Assembly (NCBI RefSeq): GCF_005116645.1
Contig: NZ_SWCM01000015.1
Span: forward strand, 58,975 to 122,974
Direction: 5' to 3'
Source of the DNA: Desulfopila sp. IMCC35006
GTDB taxonomy: Bacteria > Desulfobacterota > Desulfobulbia > Desulfobulbales > Desulfocapsaceae
DNA: 64,000 nt
In this document: piece after piece, positions 33,762 through 42,486 of the stretch
How positions within the stretch are numbered: position 1 is the first letter of the stretch
How the letters are laid out: every line of letters begins with the position of its first letter
Notes under the pieces: generated by a model
What the model was told of the DNA's origin: nothing
The model's database searches: none
Seen by the model: the letters and a program-made list of their open reading frames with translations, nothing else
Position numbers and translations under genes: made by a program

Positions 33762-34166
33762 ATGGCTGCAGAGCAAAACAGAATTGTACGAGCCAGGGAT
33801 GTGATGAGCACCAGGATTATTTCCATTGATGGCATGGCGACGGCTAAAGAAGCCGCCCAGAAAATGAAGGAAGAAAATGTGCTGTCACTGCTGGTCTCCA
33901 AGCGTCACGAGAACGACGCCTGGGGACTTGTGGCGGTTCAGGATCTTATAACTGGTGTCTTGATTCCGGCCAAAAAAGCTGAGGATGTTAACGTTTATGA
34001 AATCATGACCAAGCCGATTCTGTCTGTCCCGGCAGACATGGATATCAGGTATGTAGCCAGGTTATTGTATCGAGCCAATATGCGTCGTGCGCCAGTAGAA
34101 GACAAGGGGGAGCTGGTGGGTATGATCACCCTCTCGGCACTGGTATTGGAAAACGAGCTATTCTAA
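33762..34166 (+). CDS. CBS domain pair protein
   Basis: 134 residues from ATG 33762, which has AAAAGGAG upstream; the track of in-frame codons before it is not conserved. Two CBS domains: VRARDVMSTRIISIDGMATAKEA (about 8-65) and VYEIMTKPILSVPADMDIRYVARLL to the end. CBS pairs bind adenine nucleotides. Last gene of the DUF1538 unit, so it may add energy sensing to the PII-like control. Confidence 0.9.
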   Translation: MAAEQNRIVRARDVMSTRIISIDGMATAKEAAQKMKEENVLSLLVSKRHENDAWGLVAVQDLITGVLIPAKKAEDVNVYEIMTKPILSVPADMDIRYVARLLYRANMRRAPVEDKGELVGMITLSALVLENELF

Positions 34167-34366
34167 ATTGCATCTCCCTGTTGCCCGCCACCCAGCTCCG
34201 CAGGGAGTCGATGTTTCGAATCCCTGATTCGGGTAGATCTCCCTGCACTCCTCCTGTTGGATCAATCCGTTACGACTGAACAAGCGCTGTAAAATAATTT
34301 TGGCCTTTTTTTTTATCTAACGGGGGAGTCTATAGGCTTTTTTTCGGATCTTTTTATATGTCAGGG
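34167..34366. other. Intergenic, short
   Basis: 200 bases between convergent CBS and cold-shock-like genes. It has CAGGGAG / CTCCCTG-like partial inverted repeats and a T-rich stretch near 34300. Nothing firm. Confidence 0.3.
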
Positions 34367-34630
34367 TCAGGTCATTACCCCATAGCGAAACTCCTTCGGT
34401 TTTCGCTGCTCATTTTTTTGTTTGGTTCCTTTGAATTGCTGGGCCAGTTTGACCTTTTTCGCAATTATTCTCTGATCGCCTGAGTGGCACTCAAATTCGA
34501 CGGTGGCGCCAACTTTTAAGAATTGACAGTTAACCAGGTCGGCTTTAAGGACTATTATGTCTGGCCCACTACCGTTGTCGAGAATTCCGGAGTCCTTGTC
34601 GCGGAACCATTTTTTAACTACTGTTTGCAA
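34367..34630 (-). CDS. Cold-shock-domain-like small protein
   Basis: 87 residues beginning at a TTG with AAAGGTG upstream: MQTVVKKWFRDKDSGIL. The layout VKKWF ... ADLV ... LKVGATVEFEC ... IIAKKVKL is that of a cold-shock (OB-fold) domain with a poor RNP1, then a basic tail (GTKQKNEQRKPKEF). A nucleic-acid-binding role is likely. Confidence 0.72.
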   Translation of the reverse strand: MQTVVKKWFRDKDSGILDNGSGPDIIVLKADLVNCQFLKVGATVEFECHSGDQRIIAKKVKLAQQFKGTKQKNEQRKPKEFRYGVMT

Positions 34631-34834
34631 AAAATCACCTTTAATTACTGGTTGATACCTATTCCCTTATGATCGGGACAAGTAGTTTGCAGGCACTGTG
34701 TCGATAGATCAGACAGACACCTGCCAATGTTACTGTTAAATTTGTTTTTTGTTTTATTTCGTGAAGGAAGCTCTGCCCCGGCGACCGAATACTAAAACGA
34801 GCAACCTTCACGGTGTATTGAAACAAACGTGCTT

Positions 34835-35014
34835 TTAAGCGGGGGGAGTTACCTTCACAAGATGTTTTGCGCCCTGAGCTATGGATACTTGTTTTTTACC
34901 TTCAAAAATAACTTTGATGGTGCCGCAGGTATCTACTGCAATGATTTTACCAATACCCCAGTCAGCTTTTGCTTTGTGTCGTACATTTTCACCTGCATAT
35001 AAATTCGCTTTCAT
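34835..35014 (-). CDS. DUF3553 small protein
   Basis: 59 residues from ATG 35014, with a strong GGAGGT seven bases upstream (MKANLYAGENVRHKAKADWGIG). An SH3-like barrel resembling DUF3553 and the tails of UvrD-type proteins: VRHKAKADWGIGKI, GTIKVIFEGKKQVSI. Probably an RNA polymerase- or nucleic-acid-associated factor; the exact role is unknown. Confidence 0.8.
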   Translation of the reverse strand: MKANLYAGENVRHKAKADWGIGKIIAVDTCGTIKVIFEGKKQVSIAQGAKHLVKVTPPA

Positions 35015-35289
35015 TGGTACCTCCGAGGAAAATGAATTATACATAACCTTAACAGTGTATACATTATTTCAGTAAAAGCTCTCACTGTTTGACAAACGGC
35101 GTAAAAAAAGGAAATGTTGAGTAGGTGAAAAATCGCCGGAGGTGCCTCGATCCTTGGCAGATTATTGATGAATTGAGGAGAAAGTGATGGGGGTTGTTCT
35201 TCTATATTTCTTTTGTGTGGGACAATAATAACGTTTTCTGCGTGTAAAATTCACTCAAAAGCAAAAAACCTTTATAATCTGAGAACTGT

Positions 35290-36252
35290 ATGCGTTTATC
35301 GTTGCGAACCATGTGTTATTGCAAAATTTCTGGTGTTCTGCTTCTTCTTTTAGTCAACGGGTCCTCGCTGTGGGCGACGATGTATCCCCTGCCGCCGACC
35401 GATGTTGACCTTGTCGGGGAGGAACGAAAAACTCAAGCCCTTGCTGAGGATACCCTGCTTGATATTGCCCGTCGCTACGATGTGGGACAGGATGAGATCC
35501 TCTTGGCTAATCCGAATGTAGATCGTTGGCTGCCAGGAGAGGGTGCAGAAGTTGTACTGCCCGGTCGAGTTATCCTTCCCCGTGCTGAACGTAATGGATT
35601 GGTGCTGAATGTACCCGAAATGCGACTTTACTATTTCTTCAACAGTGAGCCGGATAAAAGGCCGATGGTGGCAACCTATCCGGTGAGTATTGGTCGCATG
35701 GACTGGAATACCCCTTTAGGGATGGCGAAAATTGTAAAAAAGGACCGGGATCCAACCTGGTATCCGCCGGAATCGTTGAAATTAGAAGCCATCGCGAAAG
35801 GGACGCCATTGCCGGATGTCGTCCCGCCAGGTCCTGCTAACCCTCTTGGCCGCTATGCCATGCGCCTCAGCATCCCTGGATACCTGATTCACAGCACCAA
35901 TAAGCCTTTTGGCGTGGGTATGCGGGTAACCCACGGATGTGTGCGGATGTATCCCGAGAATATTGAGGAGCTTTTTCCCCTTGTGCCAGTACAGACGAAG
36001 GTTCAGATTGTGAATCAGCCGATCAAGATCGGCTGGAACAATAATACCCTTTTTCTTGAGGTTCATCCTGAGCTGGATGAGGACCTGGGCAAAAATCAGG
36101 ACATGACCTGTAAAGCCTATGAAATGATCTTCGATGCAGTTGAAAACAAGGATGCAATACTGGATATAAAAACGATAAAAAAAGCACTGCAGGAAAAGAA
36201 CGGTATGCCGGTGCCCATAACAACTTTTGTTGCAGACGGCTTTCAGTTTTAA
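35290..36252 (+). CDS. L,D-transpeptidase (LysM-YkuD)
   Basis: 320 residues, exported (signal peptide over LSLRTMCYCKISGVLLLLLV, ending about residue 29). A LysM-like part (EDTLLDIARRYDVGQDEI) precedes a YkuD catalytic domain with IPGYLIHSTNKPFGVGMRVTHGCVRMYPENIE, which carries the catalytic His and Cys of HGCVRM. This ErfK/YbiS class makes 3-3 crosslinks or attaches Braun-type lipoprotein to peptidoglycan. The Lpp-like gene at 36337 is directly downstream on the other strand. Confidence 0.93.
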   Translation: MRLSLRTMCYCKISGVLLLLLVNGSSLWATMYPLPPTDVDLVGEERKTQALAEDTLLDIARRYDVGQDEILLANPNVDRWLPGEGAEVVLPGRVILPRAERNGLVLNVPEMRLYYFFNSEPDKRPMVATYPVSIGRMDWNTPLGMAKIVKKDRDPTWYPPESLKLEAIAKGTPLPDVVPPGPANPLGRYAMRLSIPGYLIHSTNKPFGVGMRVTHGCVRMYPENIEELFPLVPVQTKVQIVNQPIKIGWNNNTLFLEVHPELDEDLGKNQDMTCKAYEMIFDAVENKDAILDIKTIKKALQEKNGMPVPITTFVADGFQF

Positions 36253-36291
36253 ACAGCGTCGGGAAATTCCTCTGGCAAGGAGGAGAGAAAG

Positions 36292-36314
36292 GCCCCGCTT
36301 GAAAACAGCGGGGC
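36292..36314. terminator. Hairpin between convergent L,D-transpeptidase and lpp-like genes
   Basis: GCCCCGCT, seven-base loop, AGCGGGGC. A strong stem with no T-tract. Confidence 0.6.
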
Positions 36315-36336
36315 GCTCACAAAGACATCAGTGGAC

Positions 36337-36591
36337 TTACTTGTACATAGCCTTTTTAAACATCTGGTCTAGCTTGCTTTCAGTGGTGGCCGATGTAGCT
36401 TTGGCATCTTCTGCTATGGCTTTGGCATCATTCGCCGTTGCTTTTGCTTCGTTCGCCGTCTGCAGTGCCATTTCCGCTGTTGCATTCGCCTTCTCAACCT
36501 GAGACCTCGTCATATCCAGATCCTTGGTTGATGCACATCCTGAAAGGCCGATTGCGATCAACAGAGCTAAAATCTTCACAGTGTGCTTCAT
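36337..36591 (-). CDS. Lpp-like murein lipoprotein
   Basis: 84 residues: signal peptide with lipobox LSGCAST (Cys19), then an alanine-zipper coiled coil (KANATAEMALQTANEAKATAN, continuing NDAKAIAEDAKATSATTES), ending FKKAMYK. The last lysine matches the residue by which Braun lipoprotein is bound to peptidoglycan. Ribosome site AAGGAGG. It lies between two L,D-transpeptidases, which suggests they are its attachment and detachment or crosslinking enzymes. Confidence 0.88.
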   Translation of the reverse strand: MKHTVKILALLIAIGLSGCASTKDLDMTRSQVEKANATAEMALQTANEAKATANDAKAIAEDAKATSATTESKLDQMFKKAMYK

Positions 36592-36630
36592 GATACATCC
36601 TCCTTGTAAAAGTTTGATGGGTCGTTATTG

Positions 36631-36644
36631 CCGGAATATTCCGG
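36631..36644. promoter_or_regulatory. 14-bp perfect palindrome upstream of lpp-like gene
   Basis: CCGGAATATTCCGG, 40 bases before the lpp-like start. A possible operator for a dimeric regulator. Confidence 0.45.
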
Positions 36645-36727
36645 TTATCGTTTCATTATTCGACTAATAATAAGACGAGAGTATTGGTTGGGCTATTCTT
36701 TTTTTTGTTTACAAAAAAAAAGCTGCA

Positions 36728-37339
36728 TCAGCGTATTTCAACCGGTGTTCCGATTTTGATCCAGCCCGTAAGGCGGTCAATCTGATCATCGGTCAGGGCA
36801 ATACAGCCATTCGTCCAGTTGAACTGTTCGTGGATCTTTTTATCACCTTTGCCGATGCCATGTATGCCCAGACTGCCGCCAAGAACGGTATTCTGGGGTG
36901 GAAGACGGCCTGAGGCATATGCCTGACGGATTCTGTTCCAGGTCTTATGGTCCAGCAGGCCGGTCTGGAATGCGCGTTCCGCATATTCCCTGCCTGGATA
37001 AAGAAGACCAAAGAAACGGTGAAAAGATGTTTTTTCAGTTATCCAGGCAATGGCGAAATGACCGAGAGGCGTTTTGTGGTCTCCGCTTCGCTTGTCAGCA
37101 GTTGTTCCGTAACGACCGATGGCGATATTCGAAAAGCTCAGTTTTTCCTTATTACTTTGCATTACTTTCAATGTCAGGGCTTTGGTGTCAATAATAATTC
37201 GGGTGGTATCCTGCCCACCAAATAATGGAGAGGCCAGCAGTATTGATAAAATGACTAAATAAAGCCCTGCGGAGAGGGGCGAACGATGGCCTGGTCGGGT
37301 CCGATGCTGGGGAGCAGGACGGCGATTGTTGCTTTTCAT
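36728..37339 (-). CDS. L,D-transpeptidase (YkuD), short form
   Basis: 203 residues from ATG 37339 (AGAGGTAG upstream; the open frame to 37405 is not conserved). A signal anchor (SAGLYLVILSILLASPLFGG) is followed by a YkuD domain: LKVMQSNKEK, PLGHFAIAWI, GSLGIHGIGKGDKKIHEQF and the catalytic NWTNGCIALTDDQIDRL. There is no LysM. It overlaps nothing but starts 6 bases after the LOG gene's end, so the two may be co-transcribed. Confidence 0.9.
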   Translation of the reverse strand: MKSNNRRPAPQHRTRPGHRSPLSAGLYLVILSILLASPLFGGQDTTRIIIDTKALTLKVMQSNKEKLSFSNIAIGRYGTTADKRSGDHKTPLGHFAIAWITEKTSFHRFFGLLYPGREYAERAFQTGLLDHKTWNRIRQAYASGRLPPQNTVLGGSLGIHGIGKGDKKIHEQFNWTNGCIALTDDQIDRLTGWIKIGTPVEIR

Positions 37340-37344
37340 ACTGG

Positions 37345-37896
37345 CTACCTCTTTTCTGCTGCATGTTGCAGAAGATCGAGCATTGCAACGGAACTTTCTG
37401 CACACAGTATTGATTGGTGGTATGGTTTTTTCAAAAACCCTTCCTTTTCGGCAGTTTCAAGCATCATTTCAAGCGGCGTATAAAATCCATTGACGTTGAG
37501 TAAGCCGCAAGGTTTTGTGTGAAATCCCATCTGGCCGAGAGTGTATGCTTCAAGAAACTCCTCAAGGGTACCAATGCCTCCAGGTAATGCGACAAAACCA
37601 TCGGCTAGTTGCATCATTAGATTTTTTCTCTCATGCATGGTGGGCAACACATGTAGTTCCGCCAGGCGTTGATGAAAGTTTTCCTTGTCCTTTAAGGCCT
37701 GCACCGTCACGCCAATAACCTTTCCACCGGCAGCTAAAGCGCTGTCGGCCAGCTGATTCATAAGACCGGTACGGGAGCCGCCATAAATACAGGTCAGGCC
37801 GCGTACTGCAAGTTCATGGCCCATCTCGCGGGCTGCCGCTATATACGCAGGGTGATTACCACTGCTCGATCCAAGAAAGATACAGACTGAATTCAT
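37345..37896 (-). CDS. LOG family protein (TIGR00730)
   Basis: 183 residues, Rossmann-like nucleotide 5'-monophosphate phosphoribohydrolase family. Motifs: CIFLGSSSGNHPAY near the start, YGGSRTGLMNQLADSAL, and the signature LPGGIGTLEEFLEAY. It hydrolyses nucleoside monophosphates, including cytokinin forms in plants and some bacteria. Complete length. Ribosome site AAAGGAG. Confidence 0.92.
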   Translation of the reverse strand: MNSVCIFLGSSSGNHPAYIAAAREMGHELAVRGLTCIYGGSRTGLMNQLADSALAAGGKVIGVTVQALKDKENFHQRLAELHVLPTMHERKNLMMQLADGFVALPGGIGTLEEFLEAYTLGQMGFHTKPCGLLNVNGFYTPLEMMLETAEKEGFLKKPYHQSILCAESSVAMLDLLQHAAEKR

Positions 37897-38046
37897 TAAT
37901 ACTCCTTTACTCGCATATTTTTGACCGGTGCATTGCCTGATCCCGGCATTCCTGATAATGCGACAGGTTCACAGGCTTGTGGGGAACTAATAATATCCGG
38001 CAATTATACAGCTGTCATGGGGAAAAGCCGATAATAAAATATAATG

Positions 38047-38215
38047 TGATTACCACTAAACTTCAGCTATATGGGGATATGAGGTGCCCCTTGCACGGGT
38101 GTTCCGCAGCCTGGATGGCTGCGGTCAAGCCCCCCAGGGATGGGTTTATGGCGTCCCGTGAAAAGGGCTCCTCATATCCCTCTGGACCTTCTAAGCTGAA
38201 CTTGAGTGGTAATAA
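38047..38215 (-). mobile_element. MITE-like palindromic element, copy 3 (inverted)
   Basis: 169 bp, opposite orientation to copies 1 and 2. Left end TGATTACCACTAAA, right end GAGTGGTAATAA. Flanking 12-mers TAAAATATAATG and CAAAATAGAATC match at 9 of 12 positions, so the duplication has decayed and this copy is older. It lies between the LOG and H-NS genes. Confidence 0.88.
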
Positions 38216-38488
38216 CAAAATAGAATCGGTATTTTTCAAGGTGAATGTCCTTTTTGATAATGTATTGTAACGATATGCTGAAATTACGCTGTTGCTAAAA
38301 TGAGCATATTCAAACGTTAGGGTAGCGCTAACTGAAAAAGACAAAGTTGGTTTGAATGTGAAAAGAACAGGCATTTAAAATTTTCTAAATAGACCTTGAT
38401 AAACTAACTACGCATTATTATTATTTGCTAACTATACTGAAGTTATGAAGTATGCAATACCAACACAGTCAAATTAAGAGGATCAGGA

Positions 38489-38890
38489 ATGAATGACTTT
38501 TTGAGAATAATTACCCATGCTCGTCGGTTTAAAAGTGCCATAAAAGAATTGGGTGTAGAGCAATTGGAAGAAATAAAACTAAAACTACAAAAAATTATCG
38601 ATGACCGAATAGCCGAGGAAGCAGCAGCAAAAATCGAGAATGCCGAGAGAATTGAAAAAATTCGTAAATACAAAGAATTACTTGCCGCAGACGGCATTGA
38701 TCCGCTTGATTTGCAAGAAGGTTCTTCCGCTGAAAAACAGAGCAAGCGCATGCCGCGTCAGCCAAAATATGAAATCTGGAATGAAGCGGGAGAACACATT
38801 ACCTGGACTGGTCAAGGACGTATGCCTAACGTTTTTAAGGCCCGTATTGATGCCGGTGAAACTCTCGACACTTTTCTTATTGATCAGTAA
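38489..38890 (+). CDS. H-NS family nucleoid protein
   Basis: 133 residues. The N-terminal half is a coiled-coil oligomerisation region (ELGVEQLEEIKLKLQKIIDDR ...). After a polar linker comes the H-NS DNA-binding domain: YEIWNEAGEHITWTGQGRMP, with the signature TWTGQGR and then FLIDQ. H-NS silences AT-rich DNA in beta- and gammaproteobacteria; the gene is uncommon in Desulfobacterota. It lies beside a MITE in an AT-rich stretch, so acquisition is possible. Ribosome site AGGAATG region; strong terminator after it. Confidence 0.9.
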   Translation: MNDFLRIITHARRFKSAIKELGVEQLEEIKLKLQKIIDDRIAEEAAAKIENAERIEKIRKYKELLAADGIDPLDLQEGSSAEKQSKRMPRQPKYEIWNEAGEHITWTGQGRMPNVFKARIDAGETLDTFLIDQ

Positions 38891-38904
38891 AATATAATAA
38901 TAAA

Positions 38905-38934
38905 GAAAGGCTTTCTCTTTTGCGAAAGCCTTTC
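38905..38934 (+). terminator. Terminator after H-NS gene
   Basis: GAAAGGCTTTC, eight-base loop, GAAAGCCTTTC: 11-bp perfect stem, followed by AGTTCTGTTC. Confidence 0.8.
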
Positions 38935-39068
38935 AGTTCTGTTCCCGCCTGAGTGTACTCTTCAGCACGCTTGAAAAAATTCTTTAAACTTCTTCTGTGT
39001 CATCCATAGCTTTTCACTGGAAAGAAAATTGATTACCCCCCCTCAAACTTAGTCCACCTTCGTTCATT

Positions 39069-39090
39069 AGCTGAACTTCAGCCGCAATCA
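39069..39090 (+). repeat. Possible vestige of a MITE end
   Basis: AGCTGAACTTCAGCCGCAAT then CA matches the MITE right terminal repeat at 18 of 22 positions. No other MITE sequence surrounds it. Confidence 0.4.
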
Positions 39091-39261
39091 GAAAAAAACA
39101 ATTCTGCCTGACTGCAGGCATGAGAATGTTTACCTGTTTGTAATTCGAGCAACGGTGACATTTAGAGGAGGTCTTGCTCGAATTTTTATTACGAATGATT
39201 ATCATAGTCAGGATGTAACGTAATTTCACTTTTCTCAGGATCCAATAATCTCAGGGCATAC
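39091..39261. other. Upstream region of ybbA-like gene
   Basis: No gene seen. It should hold the promoter of the ABC transporter operon. Confidence 0.4.
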
Positions 39262-39936
39262 ATGTCAAATATTCTTCTACAAGCTGAAAATATCTCTAAA
39301 TATTACTATCTTGGCGACCAGAAAATAATGGTGCTGGGAAATGTCTCACTGACTGTGAACAGGGGTGAGTTCGTGGTTATTGCAGGCAGCAGCGGCAGCG
39401 GCAAGACAACCTTGCTGAGCGTGCTCTCCGGGCTCGACAGGCCGAGCATAGGTAGAATACATATGGCAGGCAGAGATATTACCGATTTGACCGAGGATCA
39501 ACTGGCGCCGGTACGCAACACGTTGACGGGTTTTGTATTTCAGGCCTTTCATCTCATCCCCTCTCTTAACGCTATTGAAAATGTCATGTTTCCGGCTGAG
39601 CTGAAAAAGGATCCCGAGGCCAGGAATAAAGCACAGTCGCTTCTTGATCAGGTTGGATTGCAGGATCGGGGGAAAAATTTCCCGGAACAACTCTCCGGAG
39701 GAGAACAGCAGCGGATCGCCATCTGTCGGGCTCTGATCAATGATCCGGAAATTGTCTTTGCCGATGAACCGACAGGTAATCTTGATTCGGAGAACAGTGA
39801 AGGTATTATCCAATTACTGGTCGATCTGCATAAAGATCGGAAGATTACCCTGGTCATCGCTACCCATAGTCAATCTCTGGCCAGTCGCGCCGATAGAATA
39901 GTTCGCCTCCATGACGGCAGGATTCAAGAGGGGTGA
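39262..39936 (+). CDS. ybbA: ABC transporter ATP-binding protein (YbbA/LolD type)
   Basis: 224 residues, ATPase of a MacB/LolCDE-type system. Walker A GSSGSGKTTL, Q-loop VFQAFHLIPSL, signature LSGGEQQRIAICRAL, Walker B IVFADEPTGNLDS and the H-loop IATHS. Its 3' end overlaps the permease region and tesA follows, the same three functions that are neighbours in E. coli (ybbA-ybbP, tesA). Confidence 0.93.
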   Translation: MSNILLQAENISKYYYLGDQKIMVLGNVSLTVNRGEFVVIAGSSGSGKTTLLSVLSGLDRPSIGRIHMAGRDITDLTEDQLAPVRNTLTGFVFQAFHLIPSLNAIENVMFPAELKKDPEARNKAQSLLDQVGLQDRGKNFPEQLSGGEQQRIAICRALINDPEIVFADEPTGNLDSENSEGIIQLLVDLHKDRKITLVIATHSQSLASRADRIVRLHDGRIQEG

Positions 39937-39944
39937 AAGACGCG

Positions 39945-42440
39945 ATGAATATTCGGTTTTTGATACGGGAGATCTTGCATAGCAAAAGTCAGGCGGTCGT
40001 TTTTATTCTCTGCGTGGCGTTATCGCTGGTAAGCATTGTTGCCATTAACAGTTTCCGCAGCGATGTCCAGCAGTCCATTGCCAGTGATGCACGGGGTTTG
40101 CACGGCGGTGATATCATAGTTCATTCACATTATGATTTTTCGCCTGCTTTGCAGCAGGAGATTGCCGCTCTAGCCAAAAAAACCGGGATCCAGGTTGCTC
40201 GAACCTGGGAGTTTTATTCCGTTGCCAGAAGAGCTGATGGGCAGGACTCACTGTTTAGCAATATTAAGGCGGTAGAAAAGGGGTATCCTTTATATGGGAC
40301 GGTGGAATTGCTTTCCGGCCGGGAATTTTCGCGAGTTCTGCAACCGGGCAAGGTCGTTGTTGCCCCGGAGCTGCTCAAACGTCTGGGGCTTGCTCTGGGT
40401 GACAAACTGCTGCTCGGGGATAGTGTTTTAGAGATCGTCGATGTGATTGGCCGAGAATCGTTGCGGCCGGTCGATTTTTTCAATTTTGGCCCAAGAATTC
40501 TGGTCGCTGCTGCTGATCTTGCCCAGATGGATTTAGTTCAAAAGGGCAGCAGGGTTCAGTATGAAGCCCTTTTGAAAGTGGCCGATGCCGGTCAAATTAA
40601 CACCCTCGCCGCCGGGTTGCAGGCGAGAGCCGTAACCGGGCAGGAACGTGTCGCCACCTATGCGACGGCGAGTTCCCGGGTCAAACGGTTCTTTGACAAC
40701 CTGCTGTTCTTTCTCTCTCTTGTCTCTGTTTTTACCCTGCTGCTCGCCGGGATCGGTATGCAGAGTTCTCTTGCCGCGTTCCTCCGCCGCAAGGAAAAGA
40801 GCTTTGCCATCCTCCGTTCTCTGGGGGCTACCGGATCGTTTCTACTGCGCCATTATCTCGTGATAGTCTTTATTCTGAGCTTTATCGGATGCGCCGTTGG
40901 CATTCTGTCGGGACTGCTGCTTGAAAAGAATTTTTCCACCCTCTTTGCCGGGTTGCTGCCGGATAATATAGTCCTTGGCGGCTCATTTTTTGACGTGCTG
41001 GAGGGGATCGGACTCGGCCTGGTGGTGGTGACTTTTTTTACCTTTCTGCCGCTCAGTAAGATAAAGAATGTAAAACCGGCGGCCGTGTTTAGAAAGGAAA
41101 GCGATAACGGACGGCAGAATCGGGGGACTTATGTGCTCATTGGCTGTGGGATCATCCTGCTCACCGGACTTGTCGTCCGGCAACTCAATGACCTGCGTAT
41201 CGGCTTATACTTTCTCGGCGGTGTTTTGGCCCTCATTGCGGTAATCTCGGTATTGATCGGCATACTATTGCTGCTGCTTTCCCGATTGCAGATAGCTTCC
41301 CTGCCACTCCGGCAGGCGGTGAGAAGTCTGCTGCGACCGGGCAATGCCACCCGGCCGATAGTCGTGACCCTGGCTTCGGCTCTCTCGGTGTTGCTGACGA
41401 TTTATCTGATGGAGTACAATCTCCATGCTACCTATATCGCGTCCTATCCGGCCGATGCTCCCAACCTTTTCTGTCTGGATATTCAGAAGAACCAGCAGCA
41501 TGACTTTCGGGGGCTCGTCGGCCAGGATGTGGAACTCTTTCCTATTATCCGCGCTCGTCTCACTTCTATCAATGGCGAAAGGATTCACCGGGAAAGTGAG
41601 ATGAAAAAACGAGGTGACAGTCTTGCCCGTGAATTTAATCTAACGTATCGCCCCAAATTGCTCAGTGATGAAGTATTGATCAAGGGCGATTCTCTTTTTG
41701 GCAATGTGCGGGAAAAAAGCGGCCTTGTTCCGGTTTCTCTGCTTGATACGGTGGCCGAGATGGGCGATATGAAGATGGGCGATGTCCTGATTTTTAATGT
41801 GCAGGGTGTCCCAATGAAAGCTGAAGTGAGCTCGATACGAAGTCGTACCAAATCCATGCTCTATCCGTTCTTCTATTTTGTCTTCCCGGAAGAAAATTTA
41901 CGTGCTGCCCCGCAAACCTTCTTTGGTGCACTGAAAGTGAAAAAGAGTGAGATAGCTCAACTGCAAAATACCATCGTCAACCATTTCCCCAATATCAGCA
42001 CCATCAATGTCGGTGAAACTGCTGCCGAGCTTGAAAAAATTCTGCAGAAGCTCTCCACGATCATCAATTTTTTTGCCTCTTTTTCGATTCTTGCCGGGGC
42101 GTTAATCCTGGTGAGTTCCGTTCTCGCAACAAGGATGGCCAGAATAAAGGAGGCTGTTTATTATAAGGTTCTCGGCGCTGATACCCGGTTTGTGCTGCTG
42201 GTCTTTTTCCTTGAAAATTTTATCCTGGCCCTGCTCAGCAGTGGATGTGCTATTCTGGTTGCGCAGGCCGGCAGCTGGGGGCTTTGCCGATTCCTCTTTG
42301 ACATCGATTTCGATCCGAGCTGGCCGGTGAGTTTTGCGATGCTGGTGATGACCGTCTGCCTGGTTGTCACCCTGGGGCTGCTCAGTTCGGTGTCAATCCT
42401 GGGCCAGAAACCGATACGGTTTTTAAGAGAGCAGTCATGA
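39945..42440 (+). CDS. ybbP: ABC transporter permease (FtsX/YbbP type)
   Basis: 831 residues from ATG 39945 (MNIRFLIREILHSKS) with GAGGGG upstream; GTG 39933 would overlap the ATPase stop. One N-terminal helix, a large periplasmic domain, then FtsX permease blocks: FFLSLVSVFTLLLAGIGM near 265, a second set near 420-460, and the last near 700-830 (SILAGALILVSSVLATR, VLLVFFLENFILALLSSG, FAMLVMTVCLVVTLG). Duplicated MacB-like architecture. Likely handles lipids or lipoproteins together with the YbbA ATPase. Confidence 0.9.
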   Translation: MNIRFLIREILHSKSQAVVFILCVALSLVSIVAINSFRSDVQQSIASDARGLHGGDIIVHSHYDFSPALQQEIAALAKKTGIQVARTWEFYSVARRADGQDSLFSNIKAVEKGYPLYGTVELLSGREFSRVLQPGKVVVAPELLKRLGLALGDKLLLGDSVLEIVDVIGRESLRPVDFFNFGPRILVAAADLAQMDLVQKGSRVQYEALLKVADAGQINTLAAGLQARAVTGQERVATYATASSRVKRFFDNLLFFLSLVSVFTLLLAGIGMQSSLAAFLRRKEKSFAILRSLGATGSFLLRHYLVIVFILSFIGCAVGILSGLLLEKNFSTLFAGLLPDNIVLGGSFFDVLEGIGLGLVVVTFFTFLPLSKIKNVKPAAVFRKESDNGRQNRGTYVLIGCGIILLTGLVVRQLNDLRIGLYFLGGVLALIAVISVLIGILLLLLSRLQIASLPLRQAVRSLLRPGNATRPIVVTLASALSVLLTIYLMEYNLHATYIASYPADAPNLFCLDIQKNQQHDFRGLVGQDVELFPIIRARLTSINGERIHRESEMKKRGDSLAREFNLTYRPKLLSDEVLIKGDSLFGNVREKSGLVPVSLLDTVAEMGDMKMGDVLIFNVQGVPMKAEVSSIRSRTKSMLYPFFYFVFPEENLRAAPQTFFGALKVKKSEIAQLQNTIVNHFPNISTINVGETAAELEKILQKLSTIINFFASFSILAGALILVSSVLATRMARIKEAVYYKVLGADTRFVLLVFFLENFILALLSSGCAILVAQAGSWGLCRFLFDIDFDPSWPVSFAMLVMTVCLVVTLGLLSSVSILGQKPIRFLREQS

Positions 42441-42486
42441 TGCGAAAGCCCATAAGAAACATTAAAATTGGATGGGTACTTTAAAT

